Below, one piece after another: positions 10,503-20,911 of a stretch of DNA of 64,000 bases (position 1 is its first letter; every line of letters begins with the position of its first letter). The DNA lies in assembly GCA_947069175.1 (NCBI GenBank), contig CAMTDV010000017.1, positions 53,019,137 to 53,083,136 on the forward strand. Direction: 5' to 3'. The notes under the pieces are model-generated. The model did no database searches and had not been told where the DNA came from. It saw nothing but the letters and a program-made list of their open reading frames with translations. Position numbers and translations under genes: made by a program. This stretch comes from Scalesia atractyloides. Lineage: Eukaryota; Streptophyta; Magnoliopsida; Asterales; Asteraceae.

Positions 10503-12049
10503 CTAAAAAAAACTAAAATTTCTACGGCACCTCCCAACCCCATTTTTCACATATCTCGCGTTTTGTTGAAGTACGATCGATTTATACGGTTCGGCGAGAT
10601 TGTCGGTCGGTTGTAACAAGATGTTTAAATCACTATTTTTTTCTTTTGCGCTCAAGTGTTTAATATACGCCTCCTTGCGTTTAAGTTTTGCCGCCACAAG
10701 TTTTTTTTCTCTTTTGATTCCGTCATTTCCACCAATTTAGCCTCTTTGAATTCGGCGATGGACTCCCCCACCGCTTCCTTATCTCTACTTGACGAACATC
10801 CACTTTGCTTGCGGCACGGCTTTGTCGGTGTATCGTCCAATGGGTTCATCATCGGGTTGTTCGTTCAAATTCATTTGTTTCATGTTTCCGGACTCGAAAG
10901 TAGTGTAATTCCCGGACTCAGAAGTTTTTGATCTTTTGGAACCTCCTCTTCTCTTTGGAGCCGTCGGCCCTTTTAGGTTGACCAAGTCAACCGGCTCCCA
11001 TTTCGGGTGATGTCTCGCGATGTTCCATGACGCCAAGTGTGGAAAACCTTTATGTTTAAATGTTTTGCAATATAGATCTACGGCGTTTGTTATGATGGTC
11101 GCCTCGCTCGCTCCACTTTGTGGAGTTCGTGACTATACAAAATAAAAAAAAACAATGTTATAAAAAAACAGTTTTATTAAAATAATATAGTTTTAAAAAA
11201 ATACAGATTTATAAAAAAACAGTTTTATTAAAAAACAGTTTTATAAAAAACAGTTTTATAAAAAACAGTTTTATAAAAACAGTTTTATTAAAAAAACAGT
11301 TTTATAAAAAACAGTTTTATTAAAAAAACAGTTTTATTAAAAAACAGATTTATTAAAAAAACAGTTTTATTTAAAAAACAGATTTATAAAAAAACAGTTT
11401 TATAAAAGTTAAAAAAAACGTACCAATTGAATGAAACAAGAGTTAAATTTGCTCATCTTTCGGTTTATATCTCCCCACTTCGAAGTCATTTGATCCATGT
11501 GTCGTTTGGTCGAACCGGGAAGTTTACCGAAATGAGCTATAACTCGTCTCCAAAACAAATCTTTTTTTGTTCGTTCGAATGTTTTTTGTTTTCGGAGATG
11601 TGTAAGAATGCCTTGACCAAGGCGACCTCCTCATCGCTCGTCCAAGGCCTCCGTCCACTGGCTATCGGGACGACTTAAACTTCTTGAACTTCTTCATCTT
11701 CTTCTTCAACCGGTTCGCTATCGTCATCGTCATCTAGTTGTTGTTGTGGTTCACGGTATGCACGGGCGAATTGGTGGATAAGATTGTTATCTTCTAGTGG
11801 GTCGAGGTTTTGATATTGTTGAGGTTGATATGGTGGAATGTATGGATGGTTTTGTTATTATTGGGTTTGAAATAGTGGAAATTGTTGGGATTGAAAGGGT
11901 TGGTGGGGAAACGGTTGGGTTTGAATCGATGGGTTCGGGTCGGGTTCATCTTGCAACCGAAATCTCTTCGGCTCGCCAAGGTTAGCTCGAACCCTTGGTC
12001 GTACATGTTTTTTCTTCGAACCAGAACCTCGTTTGCTTGAACCTTCCAT
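10503..12049 (-). pseudogene. Harbinger ORF1 (Myb/trihelix-like, NAM-associated C-terminus), decayed
   Basis: Reading begins with MEGSSKRGSGSKKKHVRPR at 12049. A SANT/Myb-like segment follows around 11680-11430 (RRPWTSDEEVALVKAFLHIS, then a run containing FWRRVIAHFGKLPGSTKRH). A GT-AG-like intron of about 290 bp lies at 11424-11132. The second exon (SRTPQSGASEA..., HHPKWEPVDL) is followed by the Lys/Glu-rich C-terminal part. This is the accessory DNA-binding protein of Harbinger transposons, often annotated as GST-T3-like or NAM-associated. It is broken by frame changes near an oligo-A run at about 11565, near 10795 and near 10690, and by early stops after the N-terminal block. It would not be functional. 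Confidence 0.75.
11160..11406. repeat. ACAGTTTTAT minisatellite within the ORF1 intron
   Basis: About 14 imperfect copies of a 15-22-base unit, ACAG(T/A)TTTAT followed by A-rich spacer, fill nearly the whole intron of the Harbinger ORF1 pseudogene. Spacer length varies by 1-6 bases. Confidence 0.8.
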
Positions 12050-12360
12050 GTTGGGTTGGATTGAGAGATTGTATTTGAAAGATTGTATATGTGTAGGTTA
12101 ATTGTATAAAAATGAATTCAATATATATGAAAACAAAAAATCAAACGGTCAAAAACTATACCCCCAACGGTCAAAAAAACGTCAAACTTTTCAAAATTAA
12201 TGTGTGATGCCGGTAACAAGTGATGGATTCCAGGCGTTTTAAAATCGAGTGGCGGTGGTGTATAACAGCGTTCCACGCGTGGTGGCTTCCCCACAACGCG
12301 GCGCCCCGGGTACTCTTATCAAACTAGAGGGAGAACCGCGCTCCACGGCGAGACACACAG

Positions 12361-12705
12361 ATATTTGAAAGTTAAAAAACATTTATATCCGGCTTATGTC
12401 CGTTGAGTATTTGTCGTGTAGTTTCTTGTCGCTTATGAGACATAGCTATCTTTTTAAATTAAAAGGATGGAAAAACTCTTTTATATTTTTTTTTAAATTA
12501 AAAGAATGGAAAAACTCTTTTGTTTTTTATGTATCTACTATAAAACATTGCTCATTTTAAATAAAAAATGTTATTAATAATAGAATTATGCATATATGTA
12601 ATAAACATGATTATTTAAAAATACTGTTAATAAAATATAGCTCTTGATAGAAGGAAAAAATGTTAATTAACATAAGAAGTTATAATGTGTGTACATATCC
12701 AAACA
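12361..12705. other. AT-rich spacer with a short duplication
   Basis: No gene. A stretch TTTTTTTTAAATTAAAAG(G/A)ATGGAAAAACTC is duplicated in tandem around 12450-12520. The TAATT at 12706-12710 is the left target duplication of the following solo LTR. Confidence 0.5.
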
Positions 12706-12897
12706 TAATTTGTAACATCCGTCAAAAACGGATTTACCAAACCCGCTCCGTTTATCAACCGAACAGTCAGTTAAAATTTTCGTTGCGAATTAAATGCCCA
12801 AAATAATTTTAAACGATACATAATCAATTATTATACGGGAATATATAATTAGTTTTTGAAAAACTGTTAAAAATCGCAAAATAAAAATACTTTGTTC

Positions 12898-12976
12898 CTG
12901 CCGGGTTTCGAACCCGGGTCAGTACCGGTCCAGCAACAAACTTAACACACAACACACAAACCACTGCGCCACTGAT
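12898..12976 (-). other. Antisense tRNA-like module in solo LTR
   Basis: On the minus strand an A-box-like AGTGGCGCAGTGGT (about 12974-12960) is followed, 40 bases on, by CCCGGGTTCGAAACCCGG, a perfect T-arm with B box (GGTTCGAAACC). There is no proper anticodon arm or acceptor stem, so it is tRNA-derived or tRNA-like, not a tRNA gene. The same module is at 48664-48740 and 53167-53235. Confidence 0.7.
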
Positions 12977-13675
12977 GTCTTTTGTTAACCATTAAGATCA
13001 TTTAATTGATATCATGACTTTACAAATTCAAAACCGGCGCCCAAAAGTTCAGTCGTCGGAAATCCCGGCAATCTCGCGAGTTTTAACGACATCTTCCGTT
13101 ATAACGTAAACATTTACTAAGACATCGGTTATAACCGACGTCTGGGTCCGCGACCAAAGTTATAACCGCCGGAGTTTTTATAACCGACGAATCCAGTCGG
13201 AAATCAGACCAAGTTCATCGATAATTTGCCCTATAAAAACCACCTCGAACCTCTGCAAACATTTTCGCTCAAAACCACACCCTTTCTCGGCGAAAACCCA
13301 CTCGCCGGAATTCTTCTGTTTATCGCCGAAAAACCGGGTTCTCCATTTCCGAGCCTTATTAACCCCCTAAGCTTATACCGAAGTCACCCATACCTTTTTC
13401 AAACTTTCTGAAGGCTCCCTGCTGCAAGACACCTGACGCCGGAGCCTATTGCTGTCGCCGGTGTTCTGCCGGAAAACAGAGGAAGATAGTCGGTATACCT
13501 CACGTCTAATTTCCTTTCTTTTTATTTATATCTCACCTTTGATTAATCATATAACGCTAAAGAACCTGATTTAACACATCGAACCAGTCGGATTTTCCGA
13601 CTCTGGTTAAAATCCGACGAAGAAGACGATGAACCTGTAACTCATAAGTATAATTTAAATCAAGAAATAACTCGG

Positions 13676-13755
13676 GTTAGACACACAGTCCAGCGGTGGA
13701 CTGTGTGCACAATAAACACACAAAGGTCTCGAGTTCGAATCCTGTTCCACACACG
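13676..13755 (+). other. Sense tRNA-like module 1
   Basis: Begins GTTAGACACACAGTCC. The arms CACACAGTCCA and TGGACTGTGTG form a perfect 11-bp hairpin around GCGG. A B-box-like GAGTTCGAATCC lies about 38 bases downstream. The A box is overwritten by the extended hairpin. Confidence 0.65.
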
Positions 13756-13843
13756 CTGCGTAAATAAAAATGTTCTTTTTGTTAACTGAACCGGATTCAT
13801 TTTATATATATGTTAAGTATATTAATAATCGGTAAAATAACCA

Positions 13844-13920
13844 AGTTAGACACACAGTCCAGTGGTGGACTGTGTGTATGTTTAATCAAAGTGCACGAGT
13901 TCGAGTCCGGTCTTCTGCAT
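13844..13920 (+). other. Sense tRNA-like module 2
   Basis: Same plan as module 1: CACACAGTCCA, loop GTGG, TGGACTGTGTG, then a B-box-like GAGTTCGAGTCC near 13898-13909. Confidence 0.65.
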
Positions 13921-14012
13921 CGACCCGGACAATTATTAAGCTTTTTAAATAAGTCAGAAATGAAAATAATTAATTTGTGTTTAAGTATAATAAAAATCAG
14001 TTAAGTTAACAA

Positions 14013-14089
14013 GTTGTACACACAGTCCAGCGGTGGACTGTGTGTTATCATAACCCACAGGTCCTTGGTTCGAGACCTGTGGAGCGCAC
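14013..14089 (+). other. Sense tRNA-like module 3
   Basis: CACACAGTCCA, loop GCGG, TGGACTGTGTG, then TGGTTCGAGACC. The latter sits in a second hairpin with arms ACAGGTC and GACCTGT (14057-14080), which is not a normal T-arm and shows module-specific change. Confidence 0.6.
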
Positions 14090-14181
14090 CGTCCGAATCA
14101 ATTAAATCGTTTTTAAAATAAAAGGATTTTCTGTTTAACTTAATTAATATATAAATATAATTAAAAACAGATATATGACGG

Positions 14182-14258
14182 GTTAGACACGTAGCTCAGT
14201 TGGTAGAGCTGCGTGCACGCGTACGGGAGGTCTCGGGTTCGAGCCTCACTCAGCGCAC
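14182..14258 (+). other. Sense tRNA-like module 4, closest to tRNA
   Basis: Contains a full A-box match, TAGCTCAGTTGGTAGAGC (a good D-arm), and a B box, GGGTTCGAGCC. The D-arm stem is extended outward (CACG...CGTG). The T-stem and acceptor stem do not pair well, so it is not called as a working tRNA gene. Near-identical to the copy at 54266-54343. Confidence 0.7.
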
Positions 14259-14693
14259 AACAATACGAATTCGAACCGGTCAACGGTCAAAGTCAAAGTC
14301 AACTGTAGCAAAAAAAATCAAATCTTTTTATTATTTTTATTTATTTATTTTAATTAAAAAATCAATTAAATATACTTAAAAATAACATTTTTAAGGTTAG
14401 AAAATAGCCTTAAACTTACAAAAATACACCCAACAATCCTACTAAAATAAATTAATAAAATCCGTTTACTTACCAAACCATAATGCGATTTATCTAGGTT
14501 AATCTCACTCGTGGTTAAAACCACTTCGCGTGCATTCAACATCATCAACCGAACGCATCCACTGTGAGTGAATCTTACAACTCCCCTTTTTAATTACACG
14601 TTTTGGGGTGTGTCATGTGTCTCAAATAATTAACTCGTTTATTTAAATTTGTGCCATACCATATCATGACCTAAACTTAGATTGTTTATATTG

Positions 14694-14965
14694 TTGTGAT
14701 TACTTATTTCATTTTGTCAAATTATATGAAATTCATTCATTAAGCCCATCAGTTCCTCGCGGGAGACGAGTTGAACAACGCGTGCCTCAAAACCAATTCT
14801 TTATGGTTCATGTGTGTATCATTGAGTTTATATTGTTTGTAGTTGTGTCATTCATATATTCATGTTTATGCAATTCATTCATTAGGCCCATCAGTTCCTC
14901 GTGAGAGACGAGTAGAGCAACGCGTGCCTCTAAATGTTCCATTATTGTTCATGTGTGATTTATTT
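14694..14965 (+). repeat. About 140-bp internal duplication in solo LTR
   Basis: ATTCATTCATTA(A/G)GCCCATCAGTTCC is present at 14731 and again at 14873, with similar flanks including GAGACGAGT and CGCGTGCCTC. The LTRs at 48-55 kb have this block once. Confidence 0.75.
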
Positions 14966-15338
14966 AATATCTAATGATTGTTGAATAAGTTTACATCTAT
15001 TTTTACTCATGTTTGGTTGTGCACATATTTCATAATCAACTTAATAAACTTGTTCAAATGTTTTTCCATAGGATTCACTCGCCAACTTTATGTTGATCCA
15101 AAACCTTTTTACACATGATACAGGTGAACAGGTTGAAGCAAAGAAAACATAGGAAATGCCTTAGAAGAGAACAAAGATGTTTAGATTGATAGCTAGAACA
15201 TGTTGTAACATTTATTGTAAATTTCCATTAAATTGTATTTAATGAATATGAAACGCATAATAAATGTCATGAGCTTTGATGATAACCCAATCATGCCCCG
15301 ATCACCTTTTCCGCTGCGGGTCGGGGTGTGACATAATT

Positions 15339-15939
15339 ATTGTATAAAAGATATTTTGATAATTTTGCCTTCTAAAAAGCCAAGGTATTATAAGTCTTTC
15401 ATAGATGAAAAACGAAATTTTCAATTTTAATTCAAAGGTTCAACTCAAGATTTTTACCAAAAACACATATAAAAATAAAATAGTAACTTTTAATTAAACT
15501 ATAAAAAAAGGTTTTGATCCGTTGAAGACTAAAAAAAAGCTTAATAGACCAAATAAAATAATAGTTAGATAGATAAACTCAAAATATCTTAGACCTAAAA
15601 TTACAAATTTATCCGTAGCTAAGAAATTGTCCAATTATATATACATATATAGTATATCTCGTCACGTTTGTCAGAGGCAATCTTTTTTTTGAACTTTTAT
15701 TCTTGTCGTTTGTGATACTTAAATCCAAGACCTCCCATTTTCAAGGTGTTTAAAGATTTTGCTTTTGACAATGAACCAAAACCCTATTGGTTATCAGAGG
15801 CAACAGTGTAAAAAAACTAAGCTAAAGCTTAAGGTTTCAAAAGAGCATTCACAATCAAACCTCAGTGTATAAAAAAAAACTAAGCTAAAGTTTAAGGTCT
15901 TATAAGAGCATTCACAATCAAACCTCTTACTTCATCTCT
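15339..15939. other. AT-rich spacer with a 60-bp tandem duplication
   Basis: No gene. At about 15804-15925 a roughly 60-base unit containing ACTAAGCTAAAG and GAGCATTCACAATCAAACCT occurs twice in a row. Confidence 0.55.
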
Positions 15940-15975
15940 ATAGGAGTGATGGATATTGGATGGATGTTAAAATAG

Positions 15976-17889
15976 TTGATGAATTTGGTAGACCCAAGGC
16001 CATTCAGGCTTGGGTTCCCAAATCTAACTAATTTCTGTTGGTTTGTGCAGGAGCTGCTAAGTAGGATTATCAACTTGTGGTATGTTCATAGTGGCTGCTC
16101 CAGGCACATGACGGGGGATGCGAGATTGTTGACTGATTTTGAAAATATAGTTGGTGGATATGTGAATTGTGCGGGTACTAAAGGAGGTCACATTATGGGT
16201 CGAGGAAAAGTGACCAATGGGAAGACCACACTGGACAAAGTGAACTATGTCGAGCAGCTGAAGCACAATCTGAGCGTGTCACAAGTCTGCGACAAGGGTC
16301 ACTCGGTCCATTTTACTAAGTCTGAATCTTTGGTGTTGAAACCGGGTTTGGTGACACCGGACGATTGGATCTTGATGAGAGCGCCTAGGAGGAATGAAAC
16401 CTATGTCATGGACATGGGTGCTAAAGACTCTTCCAATGTGGTGGCATGTTTGTTGTCAAAAGCATCTGAGGCTGAGTCAATGTTGTGGCAAAGGCGCATG
16501 GCCCACATCCACTACCGAAAAATGAATTATATTATTAGAAACGGTCTAGTGGAAGGGGTTCCAGTGCAGAGGTTTCACATGGAGGATAAATGTCTACCAT
16601 GTCAAAAGGGGAAACAACACAAGAAGCCTCGTAAGTCTAAAACAGTAAATTCTATAGATGCCCCTTATGAATTACTTCATATGGATCTATTCGGTACAGT
16701 GAACGTAAGGAGCATAGGTGGAAAGTACTACTGTTTAGTTGTCACAGATGATTACTCACGTTATTAATAGGTTTTCTTTTTAGGTACAAAGGATGAGACA
16801 GCTAAGTTGCTGATTGATCTTTTTACAAAATTAGAGAATGTCCATAAAGCACACATCAAGAGGATAAGGAGTGATAATGGAACGGAGTTCAAGAATCAGA
16901 TTCTGGATCTCTATTTTCTGCGAAAGGGAATTGAACATCAATACTCTGCTCCTAATACACCTCAACAGAATGGAGTTGCTGAGAGGAAAAACAGGACGTT
17001 GATTGAAGCCACTAGGACTATGCTGTCTGATTCCAAGCTTCCAGTTCTTTTATGGGGAGAAGCTGTGAACACAACTTGTTATGTCCTAAACAAAGTTTTA
17101 ACTGTTAAAAGGTTTAACAAAACATGTCACAAACTATTGTTTAACTAGAAACCAAACTTGAAAGGCTTTGAACCATTTGGATTACCCTGCACAATCGTGA
17201 AAAATAAAGATAAACAAAAATTCGGTGCGGTGGCTGACGAAGGTTACTTTCTAGGTATGACTGATACCGAAGATAAAAGGGTTTTTAATATAAAAACAAG
17301 TAAAATTGAGGTTGTGTTTAATGTTGAAATCACGAGTTATTCGCCTCAACAATCAACGAGTGGTCCTGCTATATTATATGATTTTGATAGTATCTTTAAA
17401 TCATTTAATATTCCTGAGTTTCCCAATGTAGATGAGTCTTAGTTGATTCAAGCAGTGATCAGTGATGAAGAGGGTGACTTTATGCCGAGATCGAGTATTT
17501 CGATGACAGATGTTCCAGAAACTTCCTCAATTGCAAATGCAAATGCAGATGTAGTGGATTCAAGTGATAGTGAGTTTGAACCTATGCAGGGGGAGGATTT
17601 CACTAATCCGTTTGCAAATCAGAATATTCAAGGGGAGGTTGGATCCCATCTGGGTGATAATTTAGAAGTTGACACCATTGCTACTACACGAGCAAACAGA
17701 GATCATCCACTTGAGAATATTTTAGGTGATCCTGTTGTAGGTGTTCAGACAAGAAGAGGTGTCATTGAAGGTTCCTGTTTGTTTGCATCGATTGAGAAGA
17801 CGAGAATTATCAATGAGTGCTTGTACAGTTGCTTTATTGCCCAAGAGGAGCCGAAGAATGTGCATATGGCTCTAAAAGATAATTCATAG
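15976..17889 (+). pseudogene. copia protease, GAG-pre-integrase and integrase, interrupted
   Basis: The protease segment has WYVHSGCSRHMTG, where the catalytic Asp of the family DSG motif is replaced by His. The pre-integrase zinc region (LWQRRMAHIHY, CLPCQKGKQHKKP) is followed by the integrase core, with GKYYCLVVTDDYSRY and DNGTEF, and then the PQQNGVAERKN block. Stops lie at about 16765 (followed by a frame change), 17146 and 17440. The hinge from 17443 is an acidic linker (SDEEGDFMPRSS...) before RT. Not functional. Confidence 0.85.
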
Positions 17890-18906
17890 GTTGAAGCGAT
17901 GCAAGAGGAACTAGCTCAGTTCACGAAATTGAAGGTTTGGGAGCTAGTTGATCTACCAGAAGGAGAGAAGGAAATAGGCATTAAGTGGGTGTTTAAGTGC
18001 AAGAAAGATGATTGAGGGATTGTTACTAGGAACAAGGCTCGATTAGTTGTGAAGGGATTCAATCAACAAGAAGGGATAGACTACAATGAAGTGTTTGCAC
18101 CAGTGGCAAGGTTGGAAGCAATTCGATTATTCTTAGCCTTCGCATCATTCAAGGGCTTCAAAGTTTACCAACTAGACGTGAAGAGTGCGTTTCTTTACGG
18201 GAAAGTCCAAGAAGTGGTGTATGTCTCACAACCAGATGGGTTTACTGATCCATACTATCCACATCGAGTGTATAAGCTGAGTAAGGCTTTGTATGGATTA
18301 CATCAGGCACCTAGGGCGTGGTATGAGACACTGTCAAAACATTTGTTGACAAATGGATTTGAAAGAGGTCGGATTGACAGTACACTATTCATTAAGAGAA
18401 AGAAGGAAAATTTTTTGCTGGTACAAGTATACGTGGATGACATCATATTCAGGTCATCTGATGAGAGCATGTGTCATGAATTTGAAGAGGTAATGAAGAG
18501 CACGTTTGAGATGAGTGCGACGGGTGAGCTGTCCTACTTTTTGGGTTTGCAAGTTGAACAAAAGAAGGATGGGATGTTTATACATCAGACAAAGTATGTG
18601 TATGACATTTTCTCTCGTTTCAAAATGGAGGATTGCGCTACTTTCAACGCACCTATCTACGAGAATCACAATCTTGGTCCAGATCATGAGAGTGTGGATG
18701 ATGTTGATCCAACTCAGTACAGGGCAATGATTGGTTCTCTTATGTACTTGACTGCTTCAAGACCTGACATCATGTTTGCAGTGTGTCTTTGTGCCAGATA
18801 TCAAGCGAATCCAAAAGAGTCACATATGAAAGCGTTGAAGCGTATTCTACGTTACTTGAAGGAGAAACCTAACTTGGGTTGTGGTACCCTGCTGATAGTG
18901 ATTTGA
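17890..18906 (+). pseudogene. copia reverse transcriptase (RVT_2), interrupted
   Basis: Family blocks are clear: FNQQEGIDYNEVFAPVARLE, FKVYQLDVKSAFLYG, ALYGLHQAPRAWY, then the active-site YVDDIIF, and SYFLGLQVEQKKDG. The upstream part (GIKWVFKCKKDD) is separated by a TGA at about 18013. The frame is lost after ILRYLKEKPNLG at 18890-18906, at the RNase H border. Confidence 0.9.
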
Positions 18907-19465
18907 AGTTTGGCGCTTACACTGATAAGACTTTGGAAGATGTAAATCAATCGGAAAATCTACCACAGGTGGTTGTCAGTTCTTAGGAGGGAGGATCTTG
19001 TCATGGCAATGCAAGAAGCAATCTTATGTGTCTACTTCTACGTGCGAAGCTGAGTATATTGATGCGGGTAGCTGTTGCTCTCAGGTTCTCTGGATACAAC
19101 AGCAGATGCGCGATTACGGTTTGAATTTCACTCGTAATCCTATTATGATAGACAATAATGCCACTATCTCAATCACAAACAATCCCGTAAAGAACAGTAG
19201 AACAAAACATATTGACATTCATCATCATTTTATATGGGATTGTGCTGAAAAGCGAATGACTGAACTTCACAGAGTCGACACATTAGGTAACCTTTCAGAT
19301 CTCTACACAAAAGCGTTTGACAGGGCTCGTTTTGAACATCTTGTCGAACTCAATGGGATGAGGAATCCTGAACAGTTTTTCATAAGAATTTTGTATATAT
19401 TTTATTGCTTTCTTAAAAATAAAAAACATAAAAAAATAGAAAAACATGAAAATAAAAAAATATAG
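18907..19465 (+). pseudogene. copia RNase H domain
   Basis: After a frame break at about 18890-18960 the RNase H region reads SWQCKKQSYVSTSTCEAEYI and continues to the RTKHIDIHHHFI and DLYTKAFDRARFEHL blocks that normally end a copia polyprotein. The stop at 19463-19465 follows a low-complexity Lys-rich tail. Confidence 0.85.
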
Positions 19466-20435
19466 AAAATCAAAAATGAGTTGTCACTGTGTGAAAAAGA
19501 AGAAATGATAGTACATCAGTGAGTTAGACTGTCACACTGAAATTGAAATTAAAATGCATAAGTGTGATAGCAGCTCCATCATATGATGTACCAGTAGGCA
19601 AAAAGGCATGAAATAATCAACTTACCAAAGTGATATAAACTTAAAGAACTATGTATGAGTAGGTAACATATCAGTGGCATATGGTTTTATAGCCTTAAAT
19701 CTTGCGTTGAGAGATTGCCAAAATCCGAGGTTTTGGGTCTTTATACTGTTATTTCATCCGGGGATACCAGGGTTGTCCTTCTGCTGCATCCAAATATATG
19801 TTGACCTAGGCACAACCAGGATATCCTTAAAGAGCTAAAATGCCAAAAACCCAGATATGAAGAAGCTCTCCTAGAGAGTCATTCAAATGTGCAAAATGCA
19901 TAAATCGTACCAAAATCTGTGGTATTTGCCCTAACCCTCGTTAGATGTTGGTCTCTTTGCTATACGAAAGTAATGACCTGATCACTAATTATCTAACGTT
20001 GTAAAACAAAAAGGATGAATTTCGGTATACTCACCTACTACGAGGAAGCTTTGTGCATACCTTGATCGTGGGGGTATGTTCTCGAAGTGGGACACACTTC
20101 TATATCAGTATAATATTACCTTAACGTATCACACGGTAATGGAACTTGAAATGTTCGTGCATTTTGTTTAAGTGGACAAATATACTGGTAGTCATCTTGG
20201 ACTGTTTTTCATGAAAATTACTTAAAGAATTATCTGATAGTGTGAAAACAGTTTGATTTTGCTAAGATGATCTTCTTACCGGTGATTCTCACAAAAATAG
20301 AGTGTTTACGTTTATGTTATTTATTTGCTTTCAGAAAACATAAAATTCCAAAAAATATTGTCCTTTTCCGTTAAAATTCTTAGCGTACGGAAAATGGTTG
20401 TTCATGGAGGAGTTGATATTGATAAGGGGAGACGG
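19466..20435 (+). other. 3' internal non-coding part of the copia element
   Basis: About 970 bases without ORF between RNase H and the purine-rich tract. This spacer length is usual for SIRE-like elements. It includes TTTCAGAAAACATAAAATTCC just before the tract. Confidence 0.5.
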
Positions 20436-20898
20436 TGTTAGAAGATGAGTTCAAAATTTTAAAGCCTTGCAGGTTATTGAGTGTTGTTAGATCGCTCCTT
20501 GATTAGCACAAGAACCTAATTTGGTATCTAACGTTCATATAGGCGGAAACTATGTGACGTGTTAATCAAATATGCAAAGATTACTCATGTAATTGTTGTT
20601 TATTGATCATAAATACATGAAAGATCCTGATCGGGCAGAGCTTCGCCTCTATCGTGACAAAGTTGCAAAAGTTACAAATGACAAACACAAGTCACCTATT
20701 TATAGGATGACAAGTTCGCTGGGGAATACACAAGTTCGGGCGAACTTGTATAGAAGAAGTTCGGCCGAACTTGTTCTCACATGATGTTCCGGGCGAACTT
20801 GTCATACTATTTACATAAATACGACATTTCTAGCATAATCTAGCCCAATTCTAAACAGACTCGATCCAAGACTAAGACGTAGACATTATGTACTAACA
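20436..20898 (-). mobile_element. copia LTR, minus orientation
   Basis: Reads TGTTAGTACATAATG to CATCTTCTAACA on the minus strand, so both ends carry the TGTTAG/CTAACA inverse. On that strand a TATA-like CCTATAAATAGG (about 20696-20707) and an AATAAA-type signal in GATCAATAAACAAC (about 20600) are in the right order for an LTR. It contains several copies of CAAGTTCG(G/C)(C/G)CGAACTTG-like inverse motifs (20720-20800). Confidence 0.75.
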
Positions 20899-20911
20899 GA
20901 CTCCCCCTTGG
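20899..20911 (-). other. Polypurine tract of the minus-strand copia element
   Basis: On the minus strand CCAAGGGGGAGTC directly precedes the LTR TGTTAG. This is the usual copia plus-strand primer position and fixes the LTR as the 3' LTR of a minus-strand element. Confidence 0.75.

Larger units (their letters stand above)
10250..12360 (-). mobile_element. Harbinger-type element remnant carrying ORF1 only
   Basis: The region contains a Myb/trihelix-like ORF1 pseudogene (separate entry) flanked by GC-richer ends. The left part has CCATCACTCACTACCC-like repeats (10262-10400). The right part has ACGCGTGGTGGCTTCCCC and GCGGCGCCCCGGGT (12270-12310). No DDE transposase ORF is present, so the copy is truncated or non-autonomous. 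Outer boundaries are approximate. Confidence 0.55.
13609..14270 (+). repeat. Four-unit tandem array of about 168 bp in the solo LTR
   Basis: Module starts (GTTAGACAC or GTTGTACAC) are at 13676, 13844, 14013 and 14182, giving periods of 168, 169 and 169 bases. Each unit is a tRNA-like head of about 77 bases plus an AT-rich tail containing a form of AAGTATAATAAAAATC. The matching 3' LTR at 52978-55407 holds three units, so unit number varies within the family. Confidence 0.85.
12711..15333 (+). mobile_element. Solo LTR of a gypsy-type element, with tRNA-like modules
   Basis: Starts TGTAACATCC and ends GGGGTGTGACA. It is flanked by perfect 5-bp copies of TAATT (12706-12710 and 15334-15338), so this is an intact 2623-bp solo LTR. 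It belongs to the same family as the LTRs at 48477-49996 and 52978-55407. Inside are one antisense and four sense tRNA-like modules (separate entries) and a duplicated block containing CCCATCAGTTCCTCG (near 14741 and 14883). Likely promoter and transcribed leader lie around 13220-13500. ORFs within it (for example 13226-13411) are not genes. Confidence 0.9.
15940..20435 (+). mobile_element. 5'-truncated Ty1/copia element, SIRE/Maximus-like
   Basis: Order is protease, GAG-pre-integrase, integrase, RT, RNase H, which is the copia order. The 5' LTR, primer site and gag are missing. The body has in-frame stops and frame breaks throughout, so it is old. Sequence style (LLHMDLFGTVNVRS, PNTPQQNGVAERKNRTL) points to the SIRE/Maximus lineage; lineage is from memory of family sequences. 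It ends at a purine-rich stretch, AAGGGGAGACGG, touching the LTR at 20436. Confidence 0.85.

Noticed and set aside
12898..12976. Functional antisense tRNA gene
   Set aside because: Perfect T-arm, but the middle is not a tRNA fold and varies freely between copies.
14182..14258. Functional tRNA gene
   Set aside because: A and B boxes and D-arm are good, but T-stem and acceptor stem do not pair and no proper anticodon arm is found; listed as tRNA-like.
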